Part shown: positions 1 to 12,660 of the stretch, piece by piece
How the letters are laid out: each line of letters starts with the position of its first letter
Numbering within the stretch: the first letter of the stretch is position 1
Source of the DNA: Caenorhabditis elegans
Taxonomy: Eukaryota > Nematoda > Chromadorea > Rhabditida > Rhabditidae
DNA: 64,000 nt
Assembly (NCBI RefSeq): GCF_000002985.6
Contig: NC_003279.8
Location: 6,758,001-6,822,000 of the forward strand
Direction of reading: 5' to 3'
Notes under the pieces: generated by a model
The model's input: the letters and a program-made list of their open reading frames with translations, nothing else
Told to the model about the DNA's origin: nothing
Database searches by the model: none
Made by a program: the position numbers and the translations under genes

Positions 1-237
1 GCTCTAAATCATTTATTCATCCACCATCGCTTTCAAACCTCACTTTTGTCATCCATAATACTAATCCAAACGCCGATTTTGTCTTTACTATTCGTCCTAT
101 TTATATGATCCAATTTTCGCATTCTTCCAATTTTTTGTAAAATGAAAGCAAACTACTGTGAATAAACTATTCAGATATATACAATTGTAAATAATTTATC
201 ATTTGTTCAATTAACTTCGATTCAGAGATCTACATAA

Positions 238-2167
238 TTACAACTCGTCATGAGAATAATATGGGTGCAGATGATCGGCTTCTTGAGCAGCTTCAGTTTT
301 GGCAAAAAGAGCATGATGCTTCACAATTTCTTCATAAGACAATTGTCCATCTTTATCATCATCTGAATTTGTTAGAAGACTTTCAGCTTCATAAGATCCA
401 GCTGTTGTTCCATCAACGAGAAGCCAATCGGTCAGCTCGTCGCCGGCCAGTTTTCCGTCTTTGTTTTTGTCATAAACTGTACGGAATCTAAAAATGGACA
501 CAAATTAGGAAAAAAAAAATTGAACGACTTTTCTCCGAAGCAGAATAGTTTAGAAATATATTATTTTAAAATATATTTTAAATAAATATTGATTCGAAAG
601 TATTTATATATTGAAAAATGAGTTAGCCTATTTATAAAACCGTATTATTTCAAATAATTGTATTTTCTAAAGTTCTAAATTTTCTTAAACACATGTTTCT
701 CAAATATTTTCAGTTTTGAATCCGCAAAATATTAAATAAAGAAATATGCGCCTTCTACAGTAATTTGTTCACGATCCCTGCGAGACCATTATGCTTTATT
801 AGTCATGTCCCTTTAAAGTATACCGTGCTCTCATATTGATTTTCTATAAAATTGTTATTTTATTGTTTTCCCGTTTCTTGGTTTTCAATCTTTTTTATTT
901 ATTTTAAAATCCCAAAATCTTAACATTAAAAGCAATAACTCACCTCTCCACCTCAACTTTATACCATTCACTGCCTCTTTGTTCATCAAGTTCTCCCAAA
1001 AATTCCTTCTCTTCGATCGCTCCATCTCCATTCTGGTCTTTTTCTAGCAGCGTTACAGCAATTAGAACCGGATGCATATGTGGATGATGCTCCGGGTTAA
1101 GAAAACTTGCCAGTTCTTCCAGATTTAATTTTCCATCATTGTCTTCGTCAGCTTCTGAAATTTTCTAATTTTGATGTTGCATTTTCTCATTTATTTCAGA
1201 AAAAAAGCCAAAATCCAAAGTTTTCAATAGCACATGAAAGATTAAAAACGTAGTGTCGGCGTTTCATTTTAAGTTTTTTATAGCTACGTTAATTCTCAAA
1301 CTATTTAAACTCCGAAACATACGTTTGAAATACATTTTATCCTGTGCAATAAGTGATTCTTCTTCCTTGTTATGTAACTCTTCGTCAGGAAATGAATCGG
1401 CCAAGTATTCTTCCCACGATACCTACAATATACAAATTTACATTTTTCTCACACCGGGTGGTTTGATACCTCACATGTTTCCTATCTACGAGAGAAAAAA
1501 GCGTATTTTTGAAATATAACTAAAAAAAAAAAAATATATATATATATACAAATACTCAAGTTATGAATTAAGAAAAAATTACATTCAATAAACTTTTGCA
1601 TTAATAAATTCGAAACAATTCAACTCTCAGAACACATTTTGGAAGTAGATAAAATTTGGAAGTAGATTTTAAAAGATTAGAGTCATGTTAAAAGCTAAAA
1701 AAAAAAGTAAAGTGCAAAATTTTAAATATTTCTTATAATTAGAAAAACTCACAAATCCATCAGCGTTCTCATCAAGCTCACTAATTCTCTCTACTGCTTC
1801 TCTATCAACAGTTTTCTGATATGATTCGGATACCCATGCAAGAATTTCACTTTTATCTGAAACATCATTGGTACATATATTGGATTTTCTATTCTTATAT
1901 TATAGAAAGTCTAAATATTACCTACAAAACCATCATTATTTGTATCCAAAGCTTTCGCAAATTTTTCTACGCTTTCTTGGCCAGATTTTAAGTTTAATTT
2001 CTGCTCAGAAGCTGGCTTTTTATGATCTGACGGGGAAACAGAACCATCCATCTGTAAAACAGTTTTTATAAATTTTAAGATTTTGAATTGAAAAATCGAA
2101 CCATCCGCTCTTTTTCTGCGAAAATCGATACAATGATGGAGAATATTATGCATTGCTTAAACCGCAT
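238..2167 (-). CDS. CREC-family six-EF-hand Ca2+-binding protein of the ER (reticulocalbin/calumenin-like)
   Basis: Six exons join in phase: 2102-2167, 1922-2051, 1753-1856, 1323-1422, 944-1154, 238-487, giving 286 residues. The start at 2167 opens with a signal peptide (MRFKQCIIFSIIVSIFA). Six EF-hand loops follow in order: DTNNDGFVD, DENADGFVS, DEDNDGKLN, DQNGDGAIE, DKNKDGKLA and DDDKDGQLS. The protein ends in HDEL, an ER-retrieval signal. The signal peptide, six EF-hands, the NPEHHPHM stretch and HDEL are the architecture of reticulocalbin/calumenin proteins, which bind Ca2+ with low affinity in the secretory pathway and assist folding. Which vertebrate paralogue is closest cannot be told by eye. 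It is transcribed divergently from the next gene, with about 264 bp between start codons. Confidence 0.88.
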
Positions 2168-2431
2168 TTGTAAGAAAATCTGGAATTTTTGTTTTGGGAT
2201 AATAATTGAATGTTTTTTCGATGAAATCTATTAAAACAGACTTAAAATTCTTCATAATTAAGAAAAATCCATTTTTCCAATATTTGCTAAAAAGGCACCT
2301 CGTGGACTAGTTTCCACATGGCCGAGCTATCTCGTGTACTCCTCTCGAACATCGATTTTTTTCCTTCGGCGCGTTTTCCAGTTGGATTCAATTTTAAAAT
2401 CTTCTTGTTCTTCAGAAATTTCTACCCGAAA
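2168..2431. promoter_or_regulatory. Divergent promoter region, EF-hand gene / PSMG4-like gene
   Basis: This 264-bp gap separates two divergent start codons and must hold both core promoters. On the + side a TTCTTCAG just before the 5' UTR at about 2414 is a plausible trans-splice acceptor for the downstream gene. No other motif is distinctive. Confidence 0.45.
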
Positions 2432-3352
2432 ATGTCACCAATTCAAAGAATAGAGTTTTCCGAAAAGATATGCAATCGAGATCTCAACGGATATGTTCTT
2501 TATTCAACAGAAAGTGCATGGATTTGGGTTGGAGAAAGGTATTTTAAATTTTTTTTATTCATCTTTTAAAAAATAAAGCTATTCGTTTCAATTATGAAAT
2601 CAAGCTATTTGATAAAAAACCATAGTCAAAAATGAACAGTTTGTTTAAAAATGTTAGTTTTCAGTAAAATCGATTCAATCGGGCTTGCACATTTTCCAAA
2701 CTTCACAATGCTCGTCGATGGAGAGAATACGCAACGAGAATTCATTAAATCAACTACTCTTCGGTTAACAAAAACATCGAGATTCACACAGGTATTTTTG
2801 AAAAAACGTTCATTTCGAAATAAAAAACTCGAGGAAATTCTCATTTTTATCTGAAACCGATGCAACCAGAAAAACCAAAAAAAAACAACATTTTGTTTTT
2901 GAGAGATTGAATTTATTCTAAAAAATTCCGTATTTCAAGTATTTTCTCAAATATTGTGTAATATTAGCTTGGAAATTATGAACAAAAAGTTATAATTGAT
3001 GATCATGTCGCAATTATAATTTTTAGGCAGAAAATAATTTTCGTAACAAAATTTTCGCTGAAAATAATTTTTTTCGAAAATTAAAATAAGGCCACTTTTG
3101 CTTAAATGGGTGTGACTACTTCCGCGGTAATGAAAAATAAATTATATGAAAAGAACAAAACTCCACACATTTTTAAAAACCTTTTTTTGTAAAAAATAAC
3201 CTTTGGCTTAAAAATCGAGAAATCAAATAATGTATTCATTAAAATATTTGCAGGTATTCTTCACAACAGACATCGAATGCGAAGAAGGTCTATTCTGGAA
3301 GGCTCTCAATGACAATATGATGGAAAAACTGAACGCCCTGAACACGAACTAA
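2432..3352 (+). CDS. Small PSMG4/PAC4-like proteasome assembly chaperone (tentative)
   Basis: Three exons (2432-2538, 2665-2791, 3254-3352) join in phase to 110 residues. The start was set at 2432 because a TTCTTCAG acceptor lies just upstream; the in-frame ATG at 2318 lies before that acceptor and would add an unlikely leader. The order of features matches proteasome assembly chaperone 4: an N-terminal strand ending in WIWVGE, a central LAHFPNF.MLVDGE segment, then LTKTSRFTQVFFTTDIE and a C-terminal helix. PSMG4 is about 123 residues with the same LFLWVG, then LARKT..QVFVSYN, then C-terminal helix layout. It pairs with PSMG3 in 20S alpha-ring assembly. Similarity is low, so the assignment is tentative. 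A polyadenylation signal AATAAA sits at 3415. The gene is convergent with unc-87. Confidence 0.6.
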
Positions 3353-3766
3353 TTTTTTAATTTTTTGTTAAATTTTTAGTATATTGCCTGAAAGTTCCGT
3401 ACGGGTTTTCATAGAATAAACATATATTTTTAAGTAAATCTATGGCTTGTCGCATCTCTGTGAATTTCATTTAGAAAACTAAATGCAAGTGGTTTAAAAT
3501 AACAAGAATAATTCTTCGCTAAAATTGCTCATTTTTGGCTGCAACTTACGCAAAAAAGAAAACAATCGAAAAATTTCAAATTTATATGATGAACTTGTTT
3601 GGGTGTGAAAAGAATAGGAAGGAAAGCAGGGAAATGGGATGGAGAACAAACAAAAAAGTAGTTTTTTTTGAAGAATAAGAAGAAACATTTGGAGAAGAAG
3701 TTGAAGCAAATTATGCACAGGTATCATGTAATTTACGAAAGAAAAAAAAACACGGAGAAAAATGAT

Positions 3767-6700
3767 TTAGAGACGATCCAAAGAGATTTCAGCCTCTTCT
3801 GGGTATTCAAGCTCCCAGATTCTCTTCAAGTGCTTGCCCTTAACGTCACGTGGTGCTCCGAATGATGTCATCTTCTGAAAAATTATGAAAAATTAGAATT
3901 TGTTTCAATAATTTGTTTTTTTTTAAAGGAAATCGTAGTTTTAAACTTAAAAGTTTGGTCATTTTTCTTCTTTTTAGAATGTATTTATATGTTTTTTTAA
4001 AATCAACTTGCACATAATTTGATAATACGGTACCTGCTCTCGCCACGATCGAAATATTTTGAAAATCGAGGCCGCGCAAAAATGTTTGCAAAAAGGTATG
4101 CGCCTTTGAATAATACAGTAACGGTTTTTCTACCATTTTAGGTTTCTATTAGGGGTGTCAATAAGTTCCGGGTCAAAATTCATAACTTTTTTCGTGGCGA
4201 ATCGATTTTTCTGAAAATGTGGGAATTTATGTGATCAAACATGGTCTTTCATTTGACGGTACTTTCAAAAAGTTTTGACCACTCCATGTATCCCAGCTCG
4301 GAGACACTTTTTTCAGGCGTATGCCTGATCTCGCTTCTTTGTAACTTTCAATTGAGACTTATGTGCGGATTTTGATTAATTAAGTATACAATGTAAAAAT
4401 ACAATAAAAATTTAAGAAAAAATTGGTTCAAAAAAAAATTTTTTTTGGTTTGTCAAAAAATCCTCGAAAAAATTTTTGTCGAAAGTTCTTGATTTTTTGT
4501 ACAGGAATGATGCAACCAAGTCTGAACAATTTAACACACAAAACTTTTGAATTTAACATTTAGATTTAGAGAAATTCTCAAAAATTTCAAAAAATGGACT
4601 AAAAAATCATAAAAATCACGTTTCAAAAGTTTTGTGTGTTAAAAATTGTTCAGACTTGGTTGCATCATTCCTGTACAAAAAATCAAGAACTTTCGACAAA
4701 AATTTTTTCGAGGATTTTTTGACGAACCAAAAAAAAATTTTTTTTGAACCAATTGTTTCTTAAATTTTTATTGTATTTTTACATTGTATACTTAATTAAT
4801 CAAAATCCGCACATAAGTCTCAATTGAAAGTTACAAAGAAGCGAGATCAGGCATACGCCTGAAAAAAGTGTCTCCGAGCTGGGATACATGGAGTGGTCAA
4901 AACTTTTTGAAAGTACCGTCAAATGAAAGACCATGTTTGATCACATAAATTCCCACATTTTCAGAAAAATCGATTCGCCACGAAAAAAGTTATGAATTTT
5001 GACCCGGAACTTATTGACACCCCTACTATTAAAAATATTCCTAGCGGAAAAGTTACACAAGTTCTACTCTCAAAGGCACAGGCTTAATTTTAAAATATCC
5101 GATCGTGTCAAGACCTCGGACTTAGGGAATTATAGAATTAAACACGTTGGTGATAGAAATTCGCGAGAATCTACAAATAGTTTCTGAATACAGGACAAAT
5201 TCAGGATACACTAGAATGTCATAATCAAGGGTTCCGTTATATGTTATTAACAATCGACAAACCTTCTGTGAGTCTCCCTTGTTCCATCCAGCTTGACTTG
5301 GAATGATGGTCTCAGACACCTTCATTGCCTCATATGGAAGCTCTCCTCCTTCAGCCTCGAATGTTGTGTTTCTGCATGTTCCGAAGCCAATCATACCCTG
5401 AAAATGAATTTTATTTATTTAAATTCTATAAATAATCTAAAGAAAACTTACAGCTTGAGAAGCAAAACGGTTGGTACCAGATTGAAGACGGACCATTCCC
5501 TGGGATTTACGGTTTTGCCATGAGATTGATGGGTCGAGAACTTCCCAACGTGGCTGTCCGAATCCAGTCATACCCTTCTGTGAAGCATATTGATTAGATC
5601 CCATCTGAGATGGAATTGTGGTTTGATCAATGGAACATTCATGAGAGTAATCTGGATGGTTAGAATCAACCATCTTTGTGGTCTCACGACGAGCAGTTCC
5701 GAAACCGGTCATTCCCTTTTGTGAAGCGAATTTGTTTGTTCCAGACTGAAGTGGAATTTCAGATTGATCTGGTTTCTCGTGATCGTATTCTGGATGCTTT
5801 GAGTCAACCATCTTAGTTGTCTCACGACGTCCAGTTCCGAATCCGGTCATTCCCTTTTGAGAATCATATTTGTTGGTACCGGCTTGAAGACGGACAATTC
5901 CCTCGGACATACGGATCTTTTCTTCTGGAAGCTCCTGTAAAAAAATATATATATGTTAATTATTGTTTATTTGCGTTCACAAAAGAATATCCCTGATCTT
6001 TAAATCAAGTATTTGTTCATCCGTTACTCTAAGTTCACAGAAAAAAATACCGTAATCTATAAGACGTTCCACACACATTGGAACAGAAATGTGGGAAATT
6101 AGAGAAATAATTTATTTTGTTTCTGTCACTTTTTTTTACTGAAGTGATGAAAGGTTACAGAGCTACTATGTAAAAGTAACTTACAGCCAAGTCAGCTGGG
6201 TTCTGAGCGACACGGACTCCCTCACGGCACACATCACGTCCGGATCCGAATCCGGTCATTCCTCTCTGGGAGCAATATTTGTTGGTTCCGGATTGAAGAC
6301 GAACTTCTCCATGGGTTCGGTTGGCAATATCTTCTGGGATTTCCTGGAAAATTTATATTTGAAAATTTTGGAATTCCTTTAAATACTTGACGTTGAATGA
6401 AACAAATTGTGGAGGTACCAAGAAATGACATTTAAAGATTTTTTTCATTTCAGAAGAGATAAAGTGAGTAAGAACCTTTGAAGTTTTGTATCCTTAAAGA
6501 CAAATAACATAAACGGTGACCTAGATTTTGCTTCTATTAAAATAAATTCTTCCACATACCCAAGTAAATCTGACCATAAAATTTCCATACCTGAAGGTTC
6601 TCAGACTTGACACGAGTGTTAGTGTTTCTTGGTGTTCCGAAGTTGGTCATCAACTTTTGTGAGTCTCCCTTGTTCCATCCGGCCTGGCTTGGAATAATTC

Positions 6701-9700
6701 CGTCAGTTTGACGGAGTTGAGCCAATGTCCAGCGTCCGACACGCTTTGGCTGACCTTGTCCGGTGACTTTGGTCTCCATGGTGGCATTTGGTTGCTCCTC
6801 TGAAAATAAACGAAAATTTGAATATAGGAGCGGTTAAGTTTGAAGTGATTTCTCTGATTTTTGATAACTGTTGCTTTTTTTTGATTTCCGAAAAAACTGG
6901 TTATCAGTAATAAGTGTCTGGACATGGGACAAAGACTAAGACAGCACACAGTTATCTCAAATAAAATTTGAGATATTAGTTAAGACGCAAAGAAAAACAA
7001 AAAAACCTCGAATTTGTTGAATTGGTTGCTCCTGATTGTCATAATAATAAACAGGGTGTGGTGACACAATTGTTGGAATTTTAGTTTCTTGAGCACGAGC
7101 TTGTGTAATTGGAGTTTGAGTTTTTATTGGGATTTGAACAGGCTCTGAATCCCCAGCAGCAGAAGCTTTTCCCGTCATTTCTGGATAGTCTCCATATCCA
7201 CGTGGCGATCGTGGTGCAGCCACGAATTGCCGATAATTGGTTGGAGCTTGAGATGTTGGTTGAGGCTGAAGCCCGCGTTGCTCGGAAACAAAATTCGGAA
7301 CAATTGAAGACTTTGGAGATGTAACTTGTACGTGTGGTACTGGTTTATACTCCTCAAGAGCTGAATTTGTTGTTGGATTCTTTCCGGTAAATTGAATCGG
7401 AATATTTCGTTCGCGCGACGCCGTATTGGGTCGCAATCGTTCGAGAGCTTCCGACTGTCTTGGACTTAGTCCACTTGGATAGAAATGCTCAGGAAATAGT
7501 TTTGCAGATTGTTGTTGTGGTGGTCCAATTGATGATGATGATGACATTAAATATCTTGATGAAGCAGATTGAAAACTAGATGCAGATGTTGTGTTGTTGA
7601 ATGATAACATTCTTTAAACCAATTGTTTAAAATATTTCACAAAAATGAAACCAAAAAATGAGCACAGTGGACAAGAAAGTTCACAGAGGACAGTACGGAA
7701 TGCACAGAAAAGAGAGAGAAAATAGAAAAATGATGAGCGGAGGAGGGTCTCGGCACGAAAACTGGTTCTAGTTAATAAAGTACCAGGAGCGAGAGATGAG
7801 TAAAGAAAAACGTGATTACTCTTCCAACGAACACATATGTTTGAACTTTTACTTGGAGGAACAAGGCGAACTTTTTGTTCGAACAAAAACTAGGCAGAAC
7901 AGCACTCAAAATGTTTGTAAATTTTGTGGGAAATATTATGAGACGTAGAGAAAAAGTGGATTTTGGAGATCCTTTTTGATTGTTTAGGTGTCTAGGAGGT
8001 TGCTCATAGTACTAGAACAATAGAGATGGAAGGCCTTGCAGGGCAAATTTTTATTTTCCAATTTCATTAGTGGTTGCCTAGCAAGGCAAATTCCTAAATG
8101 CTTACAATATTCAAACTATATCAGTGCCTTTCTAACAGATAACAGTCTTAGAGCGGTAATTATATACTAGCTGGGATTTGTATAACTAGTTAGATGAGGA
8201 ATGAGGCTTAGGATTAGGCTCAGACTTTCCGGCATACATTAGAGATAGTTAAATTTTTATTGATAGCTCTGATTCTCAACCATTTTTGACTTGAAATCTT
8301 AAAGTCTAAAAATAGCAGGCCGGTAAAAAACTAAACTCATATTAAAATATTAACTTTGAACAAAAACATTATCAACCTTTAGGGTTTTCTATATACTAAG
8401 TTTACTATAAATCATCTAAGCAAGTAAAGCAAAATCTTTGATCAGTCTAGAACACTTTCTATTTCATTTTATATGAGTCTTCCAATTGAACCAATCAACC
8501 GTACTCTTGAATCTCTTTTCACCTAATGAGCGCAAACCATTATCTACACACAAAAACTTGTGAGCCTTAACCCAAAAAAGTGAGATCTGAAGTGGTTGAT
8601 TGCGCGAGAAGCTTCTTCTTTCTCTCGTCCCTCTCTACTCTATTTCTCTTTATCGGAGAATAAGTTTTAAATAAGTTAGAAAAAAAGAAAAAAAGTTGAA
8701 GAAACTAACTGTTAGAAAAGAACAATATTGTATTATTTGAGAAGTCTCTGCTTCTCTCTTTTACTTCCAATTGTTCTTCCTGCTATTTGTTCTCTATAAT
8801 CTCTCGAGAACATATACTATTTCTTTAGGAGGAGATAGTTTCTCTTAAAAAAGTGATGGAAGATCATTAGAAAAGGAGTCTCTGTGTTGGCTGTTCGGTT
8901 TAAGTTTTCGGTTACTACAGAGGTCGCAGCACCATACCCGAAAAGATTAGTGGGAGCATCGAACAAGGGAATTAGAGAGAAGAATTACTATAGATTATAT
9001 TTATTTTCAAATTTCGTATCGAAATAAAAATTCTTTAAAAGGTAAATTTTAGAATGCATAATGCTTCGAGGCTTTTGTAGATTGGTAAATGCTCACTGGA
9101 TTGAACCAGTTTAAAAATTATCATTTCATTGTAGAGATCTACAGTCTAAAAATTGTTAATATATATCTACAGAAAAAAAACGTTTCACCATTATACATAA
9201 ACTTGCAAGTTATTCAAATTTTTAATAAAAATCAATTTACTATATATAAAGCGCGTGTCGTTACGTCACTATGTAGTTTGATCTCTGATCAGAGTAACGG
9301 CAAAACATCTGAAAACTGAAGAAAAAATCGTAAAATCTATCAAATTTGATGATTAGCTCATAGACACGCACTCACATAACACACAAAATATACAAATTTT
9401 TGACAGTTTTGACCTATTTTCCCGCCCCCGCTCCTGACGCGAAGGCAAACAACAAAGGTTCGGAAAGCGAGGAGAAGGAGTTGAAGCCCATTTTTCGGAG
9501 ATATGGTTCATCGTTGGTCAGAAGCTTATTGAAAGTTTGCACAGTTTGGAAACACCTTTTTTAAAAAGTTAAATACCCTATTTTTTCTATTACGCTCGCA
9601 CGATCACTGCTAGACTTTAAACGTTGCTGTTTCAGTGTAATTTGAAATATTAAAATTTATGAAATTTCAAAAATCACAATTTTCAGCATTTTCAGAGATT

Positions 9701-9790
9701 TGAAACTATTTATAAATCTTTATATTTCTTCTTCGGATATCGAAGTAAAAATGACTCACCAGCAACAACTTGATCCTCAGTTGGCGGCAT
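3767..9790 (-). CDS. unc-87: UNC-87 calponin-like-repeat actin-bundling muscle protein, two isoforms
   Basis: Common exons are 6591-6799, 6185-6343, 5452-5934, 5263-5397 and 3767-3874. Two alternative first coding exons exist: 7007-7610 (ATG at 7610) gives 565 residues, and 9760-9797 (ATG at 9790, MPPTEDQVVA) gives 374 residues. Both end after a single G and join the same acceptor, reading into EEQPNATMETK. These lengths match the two UNC-87 isoforms I recall. The body has about seven calponin-like repeats (variants of GMTGFGTxRxxT followed by P-x-Q-x-G-x-N-K), the CLIK-23 actin-binding repeat. The protein crosslinks F-actin and maintains body-wall muscle thin filaments. The long isoform adds about 190 residues of low-complexity S/P/Q-rich sequence. 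The last intron (3875-5262) carries a large palindrome. Two start sites 2.2 kb apart imply two promoters. Confidence 0.96.
3995..4140. repeat. Degenerate copy of the dispersed GTCGAGACC..GGTACC palindromic repeat
   Basis: A fragment with AATACGGTACC near 4025 and TATGCGCCTTTGAATAATACAGTA near 4098 resembles the arms of the fuller copy at 20085-20455. It lies beside the big palindrome in the same unc-87 intron. Divergent and incomplete. Confidence 0.5.
4150..5025. mobile_element. 876-bp near-perfect palindromic (fold-back) element in unc-87 last intron
   Basis: The left arm runs 4150 to about 4551 and the right arm 4622 to 5025; they are reverse complements with very few differences, around a ~70-nt loop. 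The outer ends are TAGGGGTGTC... and ...GACACCCCTA, so the terminus is GGGGTGTC flanked by TA on both sides, as for Tc1/mariner-type insertions. A CTATTA hexamer also occurs on both flanks. No open reading frame of note lies inside, so it is non-autonomous. A transcript of this intron would fold into a ~400-bp double-stranded hairpin. The family name is not known to me. Confidence 0.85.
7611..9759 (-). promoter_or_regulatory. unc-87 long-isoform 5' region and intron of the short isoform
   Basis: No coding exon is visible. For the long isoform this is promoter and 5' UTR; for the short one it is the first coding intron. Pyrimidine-rich blocks (about 8600-8840) and an AT-rich background are the only visible features. 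A GC-rich patch at about 9420-9470 (CCCGCCCCCGCTCCTGACGC) lies inside the short-isoform intron, about 300 bp downstream of its first coding exon on the unc-87 strand. Confidence 0.4.
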
Positions 9791-9799
9791 CCTTCCTCT

Positions 9800-12627
9800 G
9801 AAATCAATTAACGATATTAAATTAATCATTAAAAAAAAAAAAGAGAGTTGACAGAAAAAAAACGAATAGAAATGTTCATGTAATAAACGTAGACAATGCA
9901 ATATAAAACAACGAGGGAAAACCTTTTCAATAGTTTTTTTTCTGATGTATATAGTCAGGAGGGCGAGAGTTGAAAAAAGTTGTTTCTTCTCTACGAATCA
10001 TCGTTTTTTTTCTTGTACATATACACAAAGAAAAATAACAGACAAAAATCATGGATTCTCTTTTGTAGCGATCTTTTCGGAAGTTTTTCATATGGTGCAG
10101 AGTAGTTTGATTAAGGAGAAAAGGTTAAGCTTCATTTCTCAAATTAGCTGATACATTTTATTATTTTAAAAGAAATCAGACTAATAAGTTTTGGCCTCAA
10201 CTACTTGAACCACAAGATTTCCAGTCAGAATTTCCCAATTTTTCACTAGACCGTAAAATTAAATTTCAGTTTTTAGGAACGAAATTCGGTCGAAATGGCC
10301 CGTGTCATTCAAATGTTTTCCGGCTGTAATTTGAAAAAAAAACTGTAATATTTCAAACTTGTAAAGTTTAGAATCTTGTCAGTGTAATATTGCTTCAAAA
10401 TTCAAAGAGTTATTAGTAATCAGTGATAAATAAGAAAACAGGTGACAACAAGTGATGAGAGGATGACAATTAGAGAAATAGTGTAAGGATTATTGTGGAT
10501 TAGAGATAAGCGGGAGCCTTCGCTTGACAGAGCAACAGACGAAACAGTAGTTGTTGTAATATGAGAATTTGTTTTCTAGTCGAATGGGAAAGTATTATTA
10601 GTTCGAAAAAGTACAGTATTCTTTTAGAAATGCAATCATTTTTCCTAAAAATTTTAATTCTAATAAATACGATTCTACCACCGCAATCGTAGTAATTTTC
10701 TATGCAGGGTTAGATACAAAATTTAAAGGCTAAAAAACCTTGATTTGTTTCACAGGAGTATAATTTTATAAATTTAATTTTCTGAATAAAAAATAATTGA
10801 ACTTAGTGTATAATTTTCAAATTTTTCATTCTACAAAAATTGAATATTTTCATGATGTATTTTTAAATGTATTTTCCAGAAAACTGTAATTTCCAAACAA
10901 AATTCGTTTTGAAAAAACTGTAGAAAATTCAAAAATCAACTGAATTTTTAGATGACTAACAAAAAGGTAAAGAAATTCGAGTGATGATCTCAAGTTCTAA
11001 GAAGAAATGAAATTGGAAAAACAAAAAGTGAGTGGGAGTGTAGGGACCTCGGCGGCTCCCGCGAGTAGAAGCATCAGCTCATTGTGCTCATCATCGACTG
11101 GCATCTGATAGAAATAGAGAGAAAGAGATTTTAGAGCGAAGAAGCTTCTTCTTCTCTGTTACACATTCTGCCGCCCGCCCCCTCATGGCAGCCATGAAGA
11201 CGCGGGCATTTTCAACCAACAATCGTGTGCCTAGAATCTCCAGGATATCTGTGATCTTTTGTTGAATGGACTGAGAAAAACGGATACAGATTACGGTAGT
11301 TCTTCACACTTTTCCAACTGACTGACTGATCGAAGAGCGAAACTATTTGGAAAGGAGGACCCAGGATTCTTTTTTTTGCTGAGAAAAATATTGATGATAA
11401 TTGAGGTGCTATGGTGATGAATTGTAGTGATAAGAAGTTGATTTCTGGGAATATGTGGTTTTAAATATCTTTTAACTCAATCATTGCCCAGAAAAGTTTT
11501 GGAGAAACTTTTGAAATAAAACAAAGTTCATCATAGATCGCTTTTGGCTTAAATTAATTGAACAAATCGCGTTAGCGTCGAACTTCATTGATTACTTCCA
11601 AATCAGCAATAAAACTCAGATATATTGCTTTAGTTGTTCTTCGATGTTTCCTGATTGTTGACTCAAATGTTGTGTTTTTTTAAACTAAAAAAAAACGTTC
11701 GAATTTGGTTTTTAAAAAATAAATTTACTCTTATTTTAAAATAAAATTTTAAGATTCAGAGTCATAAATGAAGAAATGTATGTACCTACTTAAACATATG
11801 CACATGAAATTTGTAGATAACAAAATCACCAGTCATGTACTGTATTTATCTACATATAAACGCTCGTAGTCTTCCGTGGGTGATTTCAAAATTTATGGTA
11901 GGCCTGCAACGAGATATACATCACTCAGAAAACGGGTAACGTTTTAAAAAAATGATATGTGTTCCTGGTATTTCATCATCTGTTCCAACTTTCATCTATT
12001 TCAATTTGTGATCATTTTCATCATTTCCGTTATTTTTGGCACACATGTTCTTTTTCTTCTTTTCCTGCACCACTGTCTCCAAAATGGCGGGGGCCGCTGC
12101 GGGAATGTCGCAGAATCAATGATATCTGAAGTCGGCGGCAAGCCAATTGTTTCGCATAAAAAGTGGTCCCCGAATTGTGTTGTGCCATCGTTGGTTTCTC
12201 TTAGCTCAAGCAGTGGGCTTTCCTTTCTCCCGAGAGAAAAAGAAAGAGCTACCTGAAACGTTGTAATTTCTCGAAGAACCTCCACAAAATCAACACTCTC
12301 TTGGACATAAGTCAACTAACTTTTTTGTTTTCTTCTCGCTTAGAAAATATCAGGAAAAGGAATCAACGATTGACGGAAAGGGGAGAAAAACTAAAAATGA
12401 TTGTTTTTGATTGATTCACCTATTACCTATTCACACCTACACTTTTACGAACGCATGGCATGAGAAATGTCTGCGATAAAATGAAAAGGTCTACAGTTGT
12501 TCAAAAACTTCTGAAAATTTCCCTTCAGTTGCTGGAAATATTTAAAAGTTGGTAAAAACTAACATCTTTCAAAACTTAACAAGCTTTTTGGTGGTATCCG
12601 ATAATTTTGGAAACATTCCGAAAAGAT
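9800..12627. other. Intergenic/5' region upstream of unc-87 short isoform
   Basis: I see no convincing coding exon. Two exon-like segments on the minus strand deserve mention: 11048-11104 (acceptor, 19 open codons, GAG|gt donor) and a segment ending with a CAG|gta donor at about 12253. They could be 5' untranslated exons of unc-87, but their phase does not lead into unc-87 coding exons. A GC-rich block with CCGCCCGCCCCC lies at about 11171. Confidence 0.35.
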
Positions 12628-12660
12628 ACATTTCAGAAATATATTTCAAATATAGTAAAT

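Noticed and set aside
2318-2431. Upstream in-frame ATG for the PSMG4-like gene
   Set aside because: It precedes the likely trans-splice acceptor and adds a leader without resemblance to the family.
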